DNA of 58,982 nt from Desulfobulbaceae bacterium. Its GTDB lineage: Bacteria; Desulfobacterota; Desulfobulbia; Desulfobulbales; SURF-16. A program made the translations under genes and the position numbers. The notes under the pieces are model-generated. The model ran no database searches and was not told the DNA's origin. It saw nothing but the letters and a program-made list of their open reading frames with translations. How positions within the stretch are numbered: position 1 is the stretch's first letter; each line of letters starts with the position of its first letter. The stretch is from NCBI GenBank assembly GCA_002868945.1, contig PKTX01000050.1, positions 11,570 through 70,551 of the forward strand. The letters run 5' to 3'. Shown here one piece after another: positions 15,154 through 24,377 of the stretch.

Positions 15154-16647
15154 ATGGAAATTACCGCGCCAACCATAATCAACTCATCAATACTGCTCTG
15201 GGCATTATTGATCCCCCTTGTCGGAGCGTTAGGTGTCTTCAGCTTTGGCAAGGACAGCCCTAACTTTCGGGAGGGCAGTTCGATCATCGCCGCAGTTGGT
15301 CTTTTTCTGACCATCTTCTCCATGAAAGAGACGGTGCTGGCCGGCAATATGTACCAGTGGCAGATGTTTGATATCCTGCCCGGTCTGTCCCTCACCCTGC
15401 GGGCCGATGCCTTTTCCATGATCTTTGCCCTGATCGCCTCGGGGCTGTGGATTGCCGCGGCCTTTTATTCCATGGGCTACATGCGCGGCCTGCACGAGCA
15501 TGCCCAGACCAGGTTCAATACCTGTTTTGCCCTGGCCATCTTCGGTGCCATTGGCGTCGCCTTTTCCGACAACCTCTTTACCATGTATCTCTTTTATGAG
15601 TTTGTCTCCATAAGCACCTACCCCCTCGTTGCCCACCACCAGGATGAGGAGGCCTATGAAGGGGCCAAGAAGTATATCGTCTACCTGACCACCACGGCCA
15701 AGGGCCTGCTGCTGCCGGCCATGATCCTCATCTATGTGATCACCGGCACCCTGGACTTTCCCACCAATATCTACGAGGGCATGCTGGGCGCCGATGTGGA
15801 GAGCTGGCTGGTTATCATGCTCTTTATCTTCTGCCTCTTCGGTTTTGCCAAGAACGGTGTCATGCCGTTCCATCACTGGCTGCCGGGTGCCATGGTCGCC
15901 CCCACCCCTGTTTCCGCCCTGCTGCATGCCGTGGCCGTTGTTAAGGTTGGTGTCTTCTGTACCTCGCGGGCCTTCCTCTACATCTTCGGCGTTGATTTGA
16001 TGACCAAACTCAACCTCGGCATTCCCACCGCCTACTTTGTCGGCTTTACCATTGTCATGGCCTCGGTGATCGCCCTGACCAAGGATAATCTCAAGGCCCG
16101 GTTGGCCTACTCAACGGTCAGTCAGCTCTCCTACATTATTCTCGGTGTCTGCCTGTTGACTCCGAACGGTATGGCAGGCGGCCTCATTCACATCGCCAAT
16201 CATGCCTTTTCCAAGATTACCCTGTTCTTCTGCGCCGGCGCCATCTACGTGGCCACCCACAAGAAGTACATCTCCGAGATGAGCGGTCTCGGCCGCACCA
16301 TGCCATGGACCTTCGGCGCCTTTGCCGTGGCCTCCCTGAGCATGATCGGCGCACCGCCGGTGGCCGGTTTTGTCACCAAGTGGAAACTGCTGGTGGGCAC
16401 CATAGAGTCGGGGGCCCTGGGGATTATCTTTATTCTGCTGGCCAGTACCCTGCTTAATGTCGGTTATTTCGCACCGGTTACCTATAAGGCCTTCTTCGGC
16501 AAGCGTCCGGAGGGGGAGGTGGATGCCGGTGTTAAAGAGGCACCCTTGAGCATGGTTATTCCGCTCTGCGTGGCCTGCGCCATTTCGGTTTATATCGGTA
16601 TTCAACCAGACTTTTTCATGGATTTTGTTAAGGCGGTGATAGGATGA
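15154..16647 (+). CDS. MrpD-like antiporter subunit, extra complex I pump module
   Basis: This 497-residue membrane protein of about 14 helices is short for NuoL, lacks a long C-terminal lateral helix, and reads like MrpD-type antiporter subunits. Proton-channel residues are present: Glu in FYEFVS (helix 5), Lys in FAKNGVMPFHHWLPG (helix 7), Lys in HAVAVVKVGV (helix 8) and Lys in FVTKWKLL (helix 12). It occupies the nuoL position of the operon. Together with the 596-residue paralogue, NuoM and NuoN, the operon encodes four antiporter-like subunits rather than three. Ion specificity, H+ or Na+, cannot be read from the sequence. Confidence 0.85.
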   Translation: MEITAPTIINSSILLWALLIPLVGALGVFSFGKDSPNFREGSSIIAAVGLFLTIFSMKETVLAGNMYQWQMFDILPGLSLTLRADAFSMIFALIASGLWIAAAFYSMGYMRGLHEHAQTRFNTCFALAIFGAIGVAFSDNLFTMYLFYEFVSISTYPLVAHHQDEEAYEGAKKYIVYLTTTAKGLLLPAMILIYVITGTLDFPTNIYEGMLGADVESWLVIMLFIFCLFGFAKNGVMPFHHWLPGAMVAPTPVSALLHAVAVVKVGVFCTSRAFLYIFGVDLMTKLNLGIPTAYFVGFTIVMASVIALTKDNLKARLAYSTVSQLSYIILGVCLLTPNGMAGGLIHIANHAFSKITLFFCAGAIYVATHKKYISEMSGLGRTMPWTFGAFAVASLSMIGAPPVAGFVTKWKLLVGTIESGALGIIFILLASTLLNVGYFAPVTYKAFFGKRPEGEVDAGVKEAPLSMVIPLCVACAISVYIGIQPDFFMDFVKAVIG

Positions 16648-16901
16648 TACTTGTCCAATTAATCGATTACCTGCGAGAGCGGCTCAAATATGTGAACCGC
16701 ATCTGCTATGTGATCCTGGCCGGCATCGCTGTCTGGGGATCCCGGGTGGCCTATACCAGCCATCATGCCCATACGGCCATGGAGAAATGGCCCTTTTTCT
16801 GGTCTGTTTTCGGCTTCCTGGCCTGCGTTATTATAATTGTGTTCTCCAAGTGGTATGGCCACTCTGGTGTCATGACTCGGGAGGATTACTACGATGATTG
16901 A
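16644..16901 (+). CDS. Small two-helix membrane protein in the complex I operon
   Basis: The 85-residue protein has two predicted membrane helices (about 20-37 and 50-68) and a short acidic C-terminus (REDYYDD). I do not recognise it as a canonical Nuo or Mrp subunit. It overlaps the genes on both sides (4 and 8 bases), so it is translated with the two MrpD-like subunits and may hold them together or take the place of a small Mrp subunit. Confidence 0.78.
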   Translation: MILVQLIDYLRERLKYVNRICYVILAGIAVWGSRVAYTSHHAHTAMEKWPFFWSVFGFLACVIIIVFSKWYGHSGVMTREDYYDD

Positions 16902-18684
16902 TTTCTGGATGCACCCGTCAGCTATTCTGATTGTAGGTGCCTTACTCTTGCCGTTTATGCAGAATCCGGTGGTGCGCCGTCCCTTTCTGCTCATCGTACC
17001 TGCCCTGACCTTTCTGCAGGTGATCATTGTCAACAGTGCCCCGGGCACCTATGGCGTGGTCAACTGGATGGATTGGTACCTCACCTTCGGACGAGTCGAT
17101 AATCTCAGTATCATCTTCGGCTTTATCATGAGCCTGATGTGCTGCATCGGTACCATCTACGGTCTGCATGTCAAGAATCCCTATGAACACATGGCCGCCT
17201 GGATTTATGTGGCCGGTTCCCTGGGGGCCATCTACTGTGGCGACTATCTGGTGCTCTTCCTCTTCTGGGAGCTGATGGCCTTTTCCTCGGTCTTTCTGAT
17301 CTGGTTCAGGAAGCGGCAGCAGTCACAGAAGATCGGTTATCGCTACCTGTTGGTCCATACGGCCGGCGGCCTCTTTCTGCTGGCCGGTTTTGTCCTGCGC
17401 TACTACGCCACGGGCGGCGACTACTCCTTTGGCCAGCTTGATGTCGATCATCCCACCCTCTATACCTATCTGATCGGTATTGGCTTGATTTTGAATGCTG
17501 CGGTGCCGCCTTTCCACTCCTGGCTGCCCGATGCCTATGGCGAGGCCACGGTAACCGGCTCGGTCTTCATGTGCGCCTTTACCACCAAGACGGCCATCTA
17601 TGCCATGGCCCGCTCCCTGGCCGGCTTTGACATTCTCATCCCCATGGGTGTGATCATGGCACTCTATGGTGTTGTCTACGCCGTGTTGGAAAATGACTCA
17701 CGCCGGCTGCTGGCCTGGCATATTATCTCCCAGGTCGGCTACATGGTCACCGGTGTCGGCATCGGCACGGCTTTGGCCATTAACGGTACGGCAGCCCATG
17801 CCTTTGCCCATATCCTTTATAAGGGGCTGCTCTTCATGGGCACCGGTTCCGTCCTCTATATGACTGGCAAGTCCAAGTTTACCGAACTGGGCGGCCTTTA
17901 CAAAAAGATGCCGTGGACCTTTGTCTTTACCATGATCGGCGGCCTGTCGATCTCGGCCTGGCCCCTCTTTTCCGGCTTTGTCTCCAAATCGATGATTGTT
18001 GCCGCCGCCTTTCAGGATCATATTCTTTGGGCCGCTTTTCTCCTTACCCTGGCCTCGGCCGGTACCTTTCTGCATACCGGACTCAAGGTGCCGTACTATA
18101 TCTGGTTCGGCAAGAACAACTGCTCCGAGGAGACCTGGGAGAAGGCCCAGGATCCGCCACTCAACATGATGGTGGCCATGGGCATTGCCTCCTTTCTCTG
18201 TCTGTTGATCGGTGTCTATCTGCCCTTCATGTATGACATGCTGCCCTATCAGTGGGCCGAGTATCAGCCTTATACCGCCTATCATCTGGCGGAAACCCTG
18301 CAGATCCTCTGTTTTACCGCCCTGGGCTTCTTCCTGATGCTTTCCAAGCTGACACCCGAGGCCAAGATATCCATTGATCTTGACTGGTTCTACCGCAAGG
18401 GCGGAGGCCTCTTCATGTGGGTTGACCGGGTGGTCTTCCAGACCGTTGATAACTGGGTGGGCCGTGTCTGGGACAAGCTGGGCATCCTGCCGCTCATGAC
18501 CGTTTCCAGGTTCTGGTCATGGTTTGACTGGCATGGCATTGACGGCGTTGTCGATGGTGTCGCCCGTGGTGTCCGGGGTATTGGCGGCCAGGTCCGCCGC
18601 CTGCAGTTCGGCCAGATCCAATACAATATTTATTTTGCGGCAACGGTTGTGGTTGTTGCTATTATCGCCTACGTCTTTGCGTAA
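16894..18684 (+). CDS. MrpD/NuoL-like antiporter subunit with C-terminal extension
   Basis: This 596-residue membrane protein has about 14 core helices followed by a roughly 110-residue extension with amphipathic segments (FYRKGGGLFMWVDRVVFQ) and a final helix after RRLQFGQIQYN, resembling the lateral helix end of NuoL. Helix 5 Glu (LFWELMAF), helix 8 Lys (FTTKTAIYA) and helix 12 Lys (FVSKSM) are present. The helix 7 position, Lys in most pumps, reads LILNAAVPPFHSWLPDAY, with Asn. This may be a subfamily trait rather than a loss of function. It is probably the distal subunit of the membrane arm. Confidence 0.85.
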   Translation: MIDFWMHPSAILIVGALLLPFMQNPVVRRPFLLIVPALTFLQVIIVNSAPGTYGVVNWMDWYLTFGRVDNLSIIFGFIMSLMCCIGTIYGLHVKNPYEHMAAWIYVAGSLGAIYCGDYLVLFLFWELMAFSSVFLIWFRKRQQSQKIGYRYLLVHTAGGLFLLAGFVLRYYATGGDYSFGQLDVDHPTLYTYLIGIGLILNAAVPPFHSWLPDAYGEATVTGSVFMCAFTTKTAIYAMARSLAGFDILIPMGVIMALYGVVYAVLENDSRRLLAWHIISQVGYMVTGVGIGTALAINGTAAHAFAHILYKGLLFMGTGSVLYMTGKSKFTELGGLYKKMPWTFVFTMIGGLSISAWPLFSGFVSKSMIVAAAFQDHILWAAFLLTLASAGTFLHTGLKVPYYIWFGKNNCSEETWEKAQDPPLNMMVAMGIASFLCLLIGVYLPFMYDMLPYQWAEYQPYTAYHLAETLQILCFTALGFFLMLSKLTPEAKISIDLDWFYRKGGGLFMWVDRVVFQTVDNWVGRVWDKLGILPLMTVSRFWSWFDWHGIDGVVDGVARGVRGIGGQVRRLQFGQIQYNIYFAATVVVVAIIAYVFA

Positions 18685-18706
18685 CGTGAACAAGAGGTTT
18701 TAAGGA

Positions 18707-20206
18707 ATGGAACTGATATTAAGTAGCAGCCACCTCCTCAGCTGGCTTATCTTCATACCTCTCATTGGTGCAGCCCTGATGTTTATCACTCCAGGGGAGG
18801 AAAACCAGAGACGTCTGGCCTTTGTGGTCACCACCTTTAATGCGCTCTTATCCTTGAAGCTGTGGAACGGCTTTGACGCCTCCACTGCCGCCCTGCAGTT
18901 TGGTGAGCGGTTCAGCTGGATACCTTCCCTGAACATCGAGTATGCCCTGGGTGTGGATGGTATCAGCCTCCTTCTGGTCATGCTGACCACCTTTATCATG
19001 CCTCTCTGTGTGCTGGGGTCATGGACCTATATCACCAAGCGGGTCAAGGAGTTCATGATCTGTCTGCTGGTCATGGAAACCGCCATGGTCGGCGTCTTCT
19101 GCGCCCTTGATTTTGTCCTCTTTTACGTACTGTGGGAGATGATGCTCATCCCCATGTATCTGCTCATCGGTGTCTGGGGCGGGCCTCGCAAGAAATACGC
19201 ATCCATAAAGTTCTTTCTCTACACCCTGGCCGGTTCCGTCATGCTTCTGGTGGCCATCATCGCCCTCTACCTGTGGAATGGCCAGCATACCTGGTATATC
19301 CCCGACCTGATGAGCCAGCCCTACAGCATGACCTTCCAGGTCTGGGTCTTTATGGCCTTTTTCCTGGCCTTTGCCATCAAGGTACCCATGTTCCCCTTCC
19401 ACACATGGTTGCCTGCCGCGCATGTTGAGGCGCCTGGTGCCGGTTCCGTCATCCTGGCCTCCGTGCTGCTGAAGATGGGTACCTACGGTTTTCTGCGCTT
19501 CTGCCTGCCCATTACGCCGGACGCCACCCTGGCCATTGGCCCGTATATGCTGTGGCTCTCCATTGCCGGCATCTTGTATGGTGGTTTCACCGCCCTGGCC
19601 CAGTCGGATATGAAGAAGCTTATCGCCTACTCATCGGTGGGACATATGGGCTTTGTCACCCTGGGTATCTTTGTCCTGAACCAGAGCGGTATCGAAGGCG
19701 CCATCATTCAGATGGTCAACCATGGTATCACCACCGGCGCCCTCTTTCTGATGATTGGTATGATCTATGAGCGTACCCATAGCCGTGAGATCAAGGATCA
19801 TTCCGGCCTGGCCTATAACCTGCCCATCTTTGTCACCTTTATAACCATCTTTTCGCTCAGCTCCCTGGCATTCCCTGCCACCAACAGCTTTATCGGCGAG
19901 TTCCTTATTCTGGCCGGCGGTTTCAGCCATAACAAGATTATTGCCGGGGCTGCAATTCCCGGTGCCATTCTGGCGGCAGCCTATATGCTGCGCCTCCTGC
20001 AGTATGTCCTCTTTAAGGGGGAGGGGCGGCCCGATATCAGCGATTTGAATTTCCGCGAGACCATGACCCTGGTGCCCTTATTGATCTTTGTCTTCTGGAT
20101 CGGTCTTTCGCCGGAGCCTTTTATGAATGTGATGCACACCAGTGTAGAGTTTCTCCTGGCCCAGGTGAACAGCTCACAGGCTGTTGCCGCACTTGCCTTA
20201 CCATAA
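18707..20206 (+). CDS. nuoM: NADH-quinone oxidoreductase subunit M
   Basis: The 499-residue protein has about 14 helices. NuoM features: LEYALGVDGISLLLV, FYVLWEMMLIPMYLLIG (helix 5 Glu), FAIKVPMFPFHTWLPAAHVEAPGAGSVILASVLLKMGTYGF (helix 7 and 8 Lys) and SFIGEFLIL with Glu in helix 12. It pumps protons in the membrane arm. AAGGA precedes the start. Confidence 0.95.
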   Translation: MELILSSSHLLSWLIFIPLIGAALMFITPGEENQRRLAFVVTTFNALLSLKLWNGFDASTAALQFGERFSWIPSLNIEYALGVDGISLLLVMLTTFIMPLCVLGSWTYITKRVKEFMICLLVMETAMVGVFCALDFVLFYVLWEMMLIPMYLLIGVWGGPRKKYASIKFFLYTLAGSVMLLVAIIALYLWNGQHTWYIPDLMSQPYSMTFQVWVFMAFFLAFAIKVPMFPFHTWLPAAHVEAPGAGSVILASVLLKMGTYGFLRFCLPITPDATLAIGPYMLWLSIAGILYGGFTALAQSDMKKLIAYSSVGHMGFVTLGIFVLNQSGIEGAIIQMVNHGITTGALFLMIGMIYERTHSREIKDHSGLAYNLPIFVTFITIFSLSSLAFPATNSFIGEFLILAGGFSHNKIIAGAAIPGAILAAAYMLRLLQYVLFKGEGRPDISDLNFRETMTLVPLLIFVFWIGLSPEPFMNVMHTSVEFLLAQVNSSQAVAALALP

Positions 20207-20312
20207 GAATGGATTGATCGATCTGTTGGTCGAAAACTGCTGGCGTCCTGGCCTGCGACTGGACAGGGTGCATTTAAACATCAGGTTGATAATTAAACAT
20301 TAGGAATAGACC

Positions 20313-21728
20313 ATGTTGTTCTTACCAGAATTGTTCCTCCTCGGCGGCAGCCTCATACTCTTCTTTATCACCCTCGGAGAGAATAAGGGTACTCTGGCCA
20401 AAAACGTCACCATTGCCATCGGCCTGCTCTTCAGTATTCTCTGCGTGGTGGGAATAAACAAGAGCGGCTCGCTGTTTTTCGGCGCCTATGGAATAGATTT
20501 CTACTCGCAGTTCTTTAAGCTGATTATCGGGCTGGCCATGACCTTTGTGGTCTTCCTGGCGCCCGAGACCAAGGGCATAAACAGGAGCACCAGGCCGGAA
20601 TATTACCTCTTCATGATGCTCTCCGTGCTGGGGCTGGTTATGCTGATGTCAAGCGCCGAGCTTCTGACCCTCTTTGTCGCCCTGGAATTGTCCTCCTATG
20701 CCCTCTATCTCATGGTGCCCATGCGTGATGACACCACAGGTGAGAGGCGACAGATGGAGGCCGCCATCAAGTACGTCATGTTCGGAGTGATTTCCACCGG
20801 TGTCATGCTCTTTGGCATGTCATACCTCTTCGGTCTCACCGGCACCACCTATCTGGACGAGTTGGTGCCGCAGATTCGCAACATGACCGACAATCCCGTC
20901 GCCCTCCTTGCCGTACTTATGGTGCTGGCCGGCTTTTTTTACAAGCTTGCCATCTTTCCCTTTCATCTCTGGGTGCCGGATGTCTATCAGGGTGCCGCCA
21001 ACCCCACCACCGCTTTTATCGCCACAGTGCCGAAGATCGGTGCGGTGGCCATTATGATCCGCATTGTTACCCTTGCCAACCCGGCATCCTCCGAATGGCT
21101 CGTACTCTTTCTGATGATTGCGGCTGTGGCCTCCATGTTTTACGGCAATCTGGCCGCCCTGGTGCAGACTGATGTCAAACGGATGCTCGGTTTTTCCGGT
21201 ATCGCCCATGCCGGTTTTGTTCTCCTCGGTCTGTTGACCATGGATCAGATGGGCTATACCCGGGCCACCTTTTATATTATCGGGTATCTGTTGATGAACC
21301 TGGCCTGTTTCCTGGTTATCTGCAACGTCTCGGTGCAGGGGGAGAATGTCAGTCGTGACGACCTGAAGGGACTCTACAAGCGGTCCCCCTTCCTGGCTCT
21401 GGTCCTGCTGGTGGGCATGTTTGCCCTGGCAGGGATTCCTCCCTTTGTCGGCTTTATCGGTAAATTCATGCTGCTGGCCGGCGCCCTGCAGGCCGATCAT
21501 CTGACCCTGGTTATTCTGGCGGCCTTGAATACGGCCATTGCTATCTTCTACTACTTGTCGGTGGTGCGGGTTGCCTTTACCTCTGATCCGGAAGATCGCC
21601 CGGATGTGCAGGTGGGTGCCTCCACCTGGGCCGTGGGTATGATTCTCATGGTGCTTATCGTCTATATGGGTGTTGCCCCCAACAAGATCCTCGGCGTTGC
21701 CAGCCAGGCCATGCAGGTTTTGATGTAA
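20313..21728 (+). CDS. nuoN: NADH-quinone oxidoreductase subunit N
   Basis: This 471-residue antiporter-like subunit has FVALELSSYALYLMV (helix 5 Glu), YKLAIFPFHLWVPDVYQGA (helix 7 Lys), ATVPKIGAVAIMIRI (helix 8 Lys) and FVGFIGKFMLL (helix 12 Lys). It follows nuoM after a 106-base gap and ends the operon at a strong terminator. The gap shows no clear promoter. Confidence 0.95.
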   Translation: MLFLPELFLLGGSLILFFITLGENKGTLAKNVTIAIGLLFSILCVVGINKSGSLFFGAYGIDFYSQFFKLIIGLAMTFVVFLAPETKGINRSTRPEYYLFMMLSVLGLVMLMSSAELLTLFVALELSSYALYLMVPMRDDTTGERRQMEAAIKYVMFGVISTGVMLFGMSYLFGLTGTTYLDELVPQIRNMTDNPVALLAVLMVLAGFFYKLAIFPFHLWVPDVYQGAANPTTAFIATVPKIGAVAIMIRIVTLANPASSEWLVLFLMIAAVASMFYGNLAALVQTDVKRMLGFSGIAHAGFVLLGLLTMDQMGYTRATFYIIGYLLMNLACFLVICNVSVQGENVSRDDLKGLYKRSPFLALVLLVGMFALAGIPPFVGFIGKFMLLAGALQADHLTLVILAALNTAIAIFYYLSVVRVAFTSDPEDRPDVQVGASTWAVGMILMVLIVYMGVAPNKILGVASQAMQVLM

Positions 21729-21756
21729 GGATTCCAGGGCGCTATCCGTACGCCAG

Positions 21757-21788
21757 AGGGCCGCTGATGAGCAATCAGCGGCCCTTTC
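21757..21788 (+). terminator. Terminator of the complex I operon
   Basis: AGGGCCGCTGAT pairs perfectly with ATCAGCGGCCCT across a 5-base loop and is followed by a short T run, 29 bases after nuoN. Confidence 0.88.
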
Positions 21789-21826
21789 TATTGGTAGCCC
21801 AGCAGGAGAGTGCTATTATTGAGAGC

Positions 21827-21855
21827 TTGACAAAGTGCGAATAGTTGTTTAGATA
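21827..21855 (+). promoter_or_regulatory. Candidate promoter of tRNA-Gly and rimP-nusA
   Basis: TTGACA at 21827-21832, a 17-base spacer and TAGATA. The -35 is perfect and the -10 weak. It lies about 80 bases before tRNA-Gly. Confidence 0.42.
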
Positions 21856-21935
21856 AATAAAATTATCTCACTGACGCCAGTGTGTCGGTGGGTATGAGAG
21901 GTGTGCGACATTCCCTCTGCTTGTTTGGTGATTGA

Positions 21936-22011
21936 GCGGACATAGCTCAGTTGGTAGAGTACAAGCTTCCCAAGCTTGGTGTCGCGGGTTCGACCCCCGT
22001 TGTCCGCTCCA
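21936..22011 (+). tRNA. tRNA-Gly (anticodon CCC)
   Basis: The 76-nt cloverleaf has a perfect acceptor stem GCGGACA/TGTCCGC, anticodon stem CAAGC/GCTTG around TTCCCAA, T arm CGGGTTCGACCCCCG and encoded CCA. CCC reads the GGG glycine codon. Confidence 0.96.
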
Positions 22012-22084
22012 GCCTCCAGCCGTTTTTTCTACGGCCTGTTCTCTCTTCGTGGTAGGACAGAAAGAAAGAAGATGTACCTGCAAA

Positions 22085-22108
22085 GTGGGCTCTGCCCGCT
22101 TTTTTTTA
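22085..22108 (+). terminator. Terminator after tRNA-Gly
   Basis: GTGGGC-TCT-GCCCGC (one G-T pair) followed by eight T, about 75 bases after the tRNA and 80 before rimP. It may only partly stop transcription into rimP. Confidence 0.75.
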
Positions 22109-22185
22109 TTGTATCAACGGCAAGTAGCCCCTCCTGTGTCCAGGGAGGATCCGCCCTCCACCACAGCAGAGATTGTTTTATTAGA

Positions 22186-22632
22186 ATGCTTGTAGATCGG
22201 CTGTATGACATTATTGAACCCATAACCAGGCAGCACGGTTTGGAGCTTGTGGAGGTTCAATATCGCCAGGAGCAGCATGGCTGGATATTGCGGATCATCA
22301 TCCACAAGGATGAGGGTGTCTCGGTTGATGATTGTGCCCGAGTCAGTCGTGAAGTAGGCCACATCCTGGATGTCGAGGATGTCATCCCCTATCGCTATCA
22401 GCTTGAGGTCTCCTCTCCCGGTCTGGATCGGCCCCTGACCGTTCCCCGTGACTTTGAGAGAAATCTCGGCAAAAAAATAAAGGTATCCCTTCTTGATGAT
22501 CAGACGGTTGTGGTCAGAGAAGGGACAATCCACGCAGTAGACGGTAATGAAATTACCTTAAAGTCCGCCGATGAACCCCTGAAATTTTCCTGCGACCAGG
22601 TAAAAAAGGCCAGATTGGTCATCGAGTTTTAA
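22186..22632 (+). CDS. rimP: Ribosome maturation factor RimP
   Basis: This 148-residue protein assists 30S subunit assembly. The N-terminal alpha/beta domain has GLELVEVQYRQEQHGWILRIIIHKDEGVSVDDCARVSREVG and the middle has YQLEVSSPGLDRPL, the most conserved RimP segment. A C-terminal SH3-like domain follows. ATG 22186 gives the standard length; a longer frame upstream runs into the tRNA terminator. It leads the nusA-infB cluster, the usual bacterial order. Confidence 0.93.
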   Translation: MLVDRLYDIIEPITRQHGLELVEVQYRQEQHGWILRIIIHKDEGVSVDDCARVSREVGHILDVEDVIPYRYQLEVSSPGLDRPLTVPRDFERNLGKKIKVSLLDDQTVVVREGTIHAVDGNEITLKSADEPLKFSCDQVKKARLVIEF

Positions 22633-22684
22633 AGGCGTGTCTCGGTAATTTAGGAAATATCTTTACTCCACCTGGAGAAGTCTG

Positions 22685-24127
22685 ATGATAACAGAACTTA
22701 AAAGAATAATAGACCAGATCAGCCGTGATAAGGGCTTTGATCGTGCCATCCTTGTCGAAGCCATTGAGGCTGCTGTTCTGTCTGCCGCCCATAAGAAGTT
22801 CGGTCAGCGGCGAGACCTTGATGTCCGTTTCAACGAGGAGTTGGGCGAGGTGGAGCTCTTTCAGTTCCGTACCGTGGTGGAGGAGGTAGAGGACGAGCAG
22901 ACCGAGGTTGGCCTGGATGAGGCCCTCTCCCTTGATCCCGAGGTGGAACTTGGTGATGAGCTGGGCTCCAAGATGGATGATGTCGGAGACCTGGGCCGTA
23001 TTGCCGCCCAGTCCGCCAAGCAGGTAATTATTCAGAAGATGCGCGATGCGGAACGGGATGTCATCTATGACCTGTACAAGGATCGCGAGGGTGATATCGT
23101 CAACGGCATTGTTCAGCGGTTTGAACGGGGCAACATGGTCGTCAATCTGGGGCGCACCGATGCCCTGCTGCCCAAGAATGAGATGATGCCGCGCCGTTCC
23201 TATCGGCAGGGTGATCGCATTCGCGCCCTGCTCCTTGAGGTTCGCGATTCCGCCCGGGATCATCAATTGGTTTTGTCACGGATCAGTAACGACTTCCTGG
23301 TCAAGCTCTTCACCCTTGAGGTCCCGGAGATCAGCGAAGGTATCGTCAAGATCGTCAATGCCGTCCGCGAACCGGGTATGCGGGCCAAGATCGGTGTGGT
23401 TTCCTCTGAAACCGATGTTGATCCGGTGGGGGCCTGCGTGGGCATGAAGGGGTCCAGGGTCCAGAATGTCGTGCAGGAGCTGCAGGGTGAAAAGATAGAC
23501 ATTGTGCCCTGGAGTCCTGATCCGGCCAAGTATGTCTCCAATGCCCTGTCACCGGCCCAGGTCTCCATGGTCTCCGTGGATGAGGATAATAAGGCCCTCT
23601 TGGTGATTGTGCCGGATGATCAGCTCTCCCTGGCCATTGGCCGTGGTGGCCAGAACGTCAGGCTTGCCTCCATGCTCCTGGGCTGGAAGATTGATGTGAA
23701 GAGCGAATCGCGCTATGCCAAGATGGAGGAGCAGGGCTTCCAGAGCTTGATGCGTGTTGCCGGCATGACGGAAAAGAATGCCGAGATATTGTTTGATAAC
23801 GGCGTTGATCACATTGAGGAGCTTCTCAAGACGGATGCGGCAACCATTGCCGAATTGCTGAAGTGTGACGAGGAGCAGGCCGGCCTCATTCTGGAGGCGG
23901 CCGCCACGGTCGATTTCTCCGATCTGGCGGAGAGCCGCGATGATGGGCAGGCAGAGGAAGAGGCAACGCCTGAGGCAGAAGCGCTAGAATCGGTAGAAAC
24001 CGCGGAACCGGCAGAAGCGGCAGAATCCGCAGAACCCACCGAGGTTCCGGCAGATGGTGCGGCTGGGGAGACTGTCGAAGAGGAAGGGGATGACACAAGA
24101 AGTGACGACCAGGAAATCAGCCAATAG
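22685..24127 (+). CDS. nusA: Transcription factor NusA
   Basis: This 480-residue RNA polymerase-binding factor controls pausing, termination and antitermination. In order: N-terminal domain (about 1-130), S1 domain (DIVNGIVQRFERGNMVVNLGR and following, about 135-200), two KH domains (GVVSSETDVDPVGACVGMKGSRV; LSLAIGRGGQNVRLAS), a helix-hairpin-helix segment (MTEKNAEILFDNGVDHIEEL) and a roughly 60-residue acidic Ala/Glu/Pro tail. The end overlaps ylxR by 38 bases. Confidence 0.95.
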   Translation: MITELKRIIDQISRDKGFDRAILVEAIEAAVLSAAHKKFGQRRDLDVRFNEELGEVELFQFRTVVEEVEDEQTEVGLDEALSLDPEVELGDELGSKMDDVGDLGRIAAQSAKQVIIQKMRDAERDVIYDLYKDREGDIVNGIVQRFERGNMVVNLGRTDALLPKNEMMPRRSYRQGDRIRALLLEVRDSARDHQLVLSRISNDFLVKLFTLEVPEISEGIVKIVNAVREPGMRAKIGVVSSETDVDPVGACVGMKGSRVQNVVQELQGEKIDIVPWSPDPAKYVSNALSPAQVSMVSVDEDNKALLVIVPDDQLSLAIGRGGQNVRLASMLLGWKIDVKSESRYAKMEEQGFQSLMRVAGMTEKNAEILFDNGVDHIEELLKTDAATIAELLKCDEEQAGLILEAAATVDFSDLAESRDDGQAEEEATPEAEALESVETAEPAEAAESAEPTEVPADGAAGETVEEEGDDTRSDDQEISQ

Positions 24128-24374
24128 GGTCAAGTTTCCCCACGGCCCCATACGCACCTGTGTCATCTGCCGGAAAAAGGCGCCCAAGCGAGAGCTGCGG
24201 AGCTTTTCGCTGCCAAGGCAGAGGGCTGCCGGGCTAAAAACGGGCCGCAGCGCCTACGTCTGTCTGGAACATGAGGCCGGGCAGATCGAAAAAAATAAAA
24301 AAAAATTAGCCAAGGCCTTACGTTGTGACGCCCAGGCAATGCATATTCATTTGAACGGCGAGATCAGGAGCTGA
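24090..24374 (+). CDS. ylxR: YlxR family RNA-binding protein (DUF448)
   Basis: The 94-residue basic protein has the family signature RTCVICRKKAPKRELRSF followed by GRSAYVCLEHE. YlxR proteins are nucleic-acid binding and nucleoid-associated in some bacteria. ATG 24090 is used because GAGGAAGGGG lies just upstream, within the nusA tail. The order nusA-ylxR-infB is widely conserved. Confidence 0.92.
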   Translation: MTQEVTTRKSANRVKFPHGPIRTCVICRKKAPKRELRSFSLPRQRAAGLKTGRSAYVCLEHEAGQIEKNKKKLAKALRCDAQAMHIHLNGEIRS

Positions 24375-24377
24375 GTA

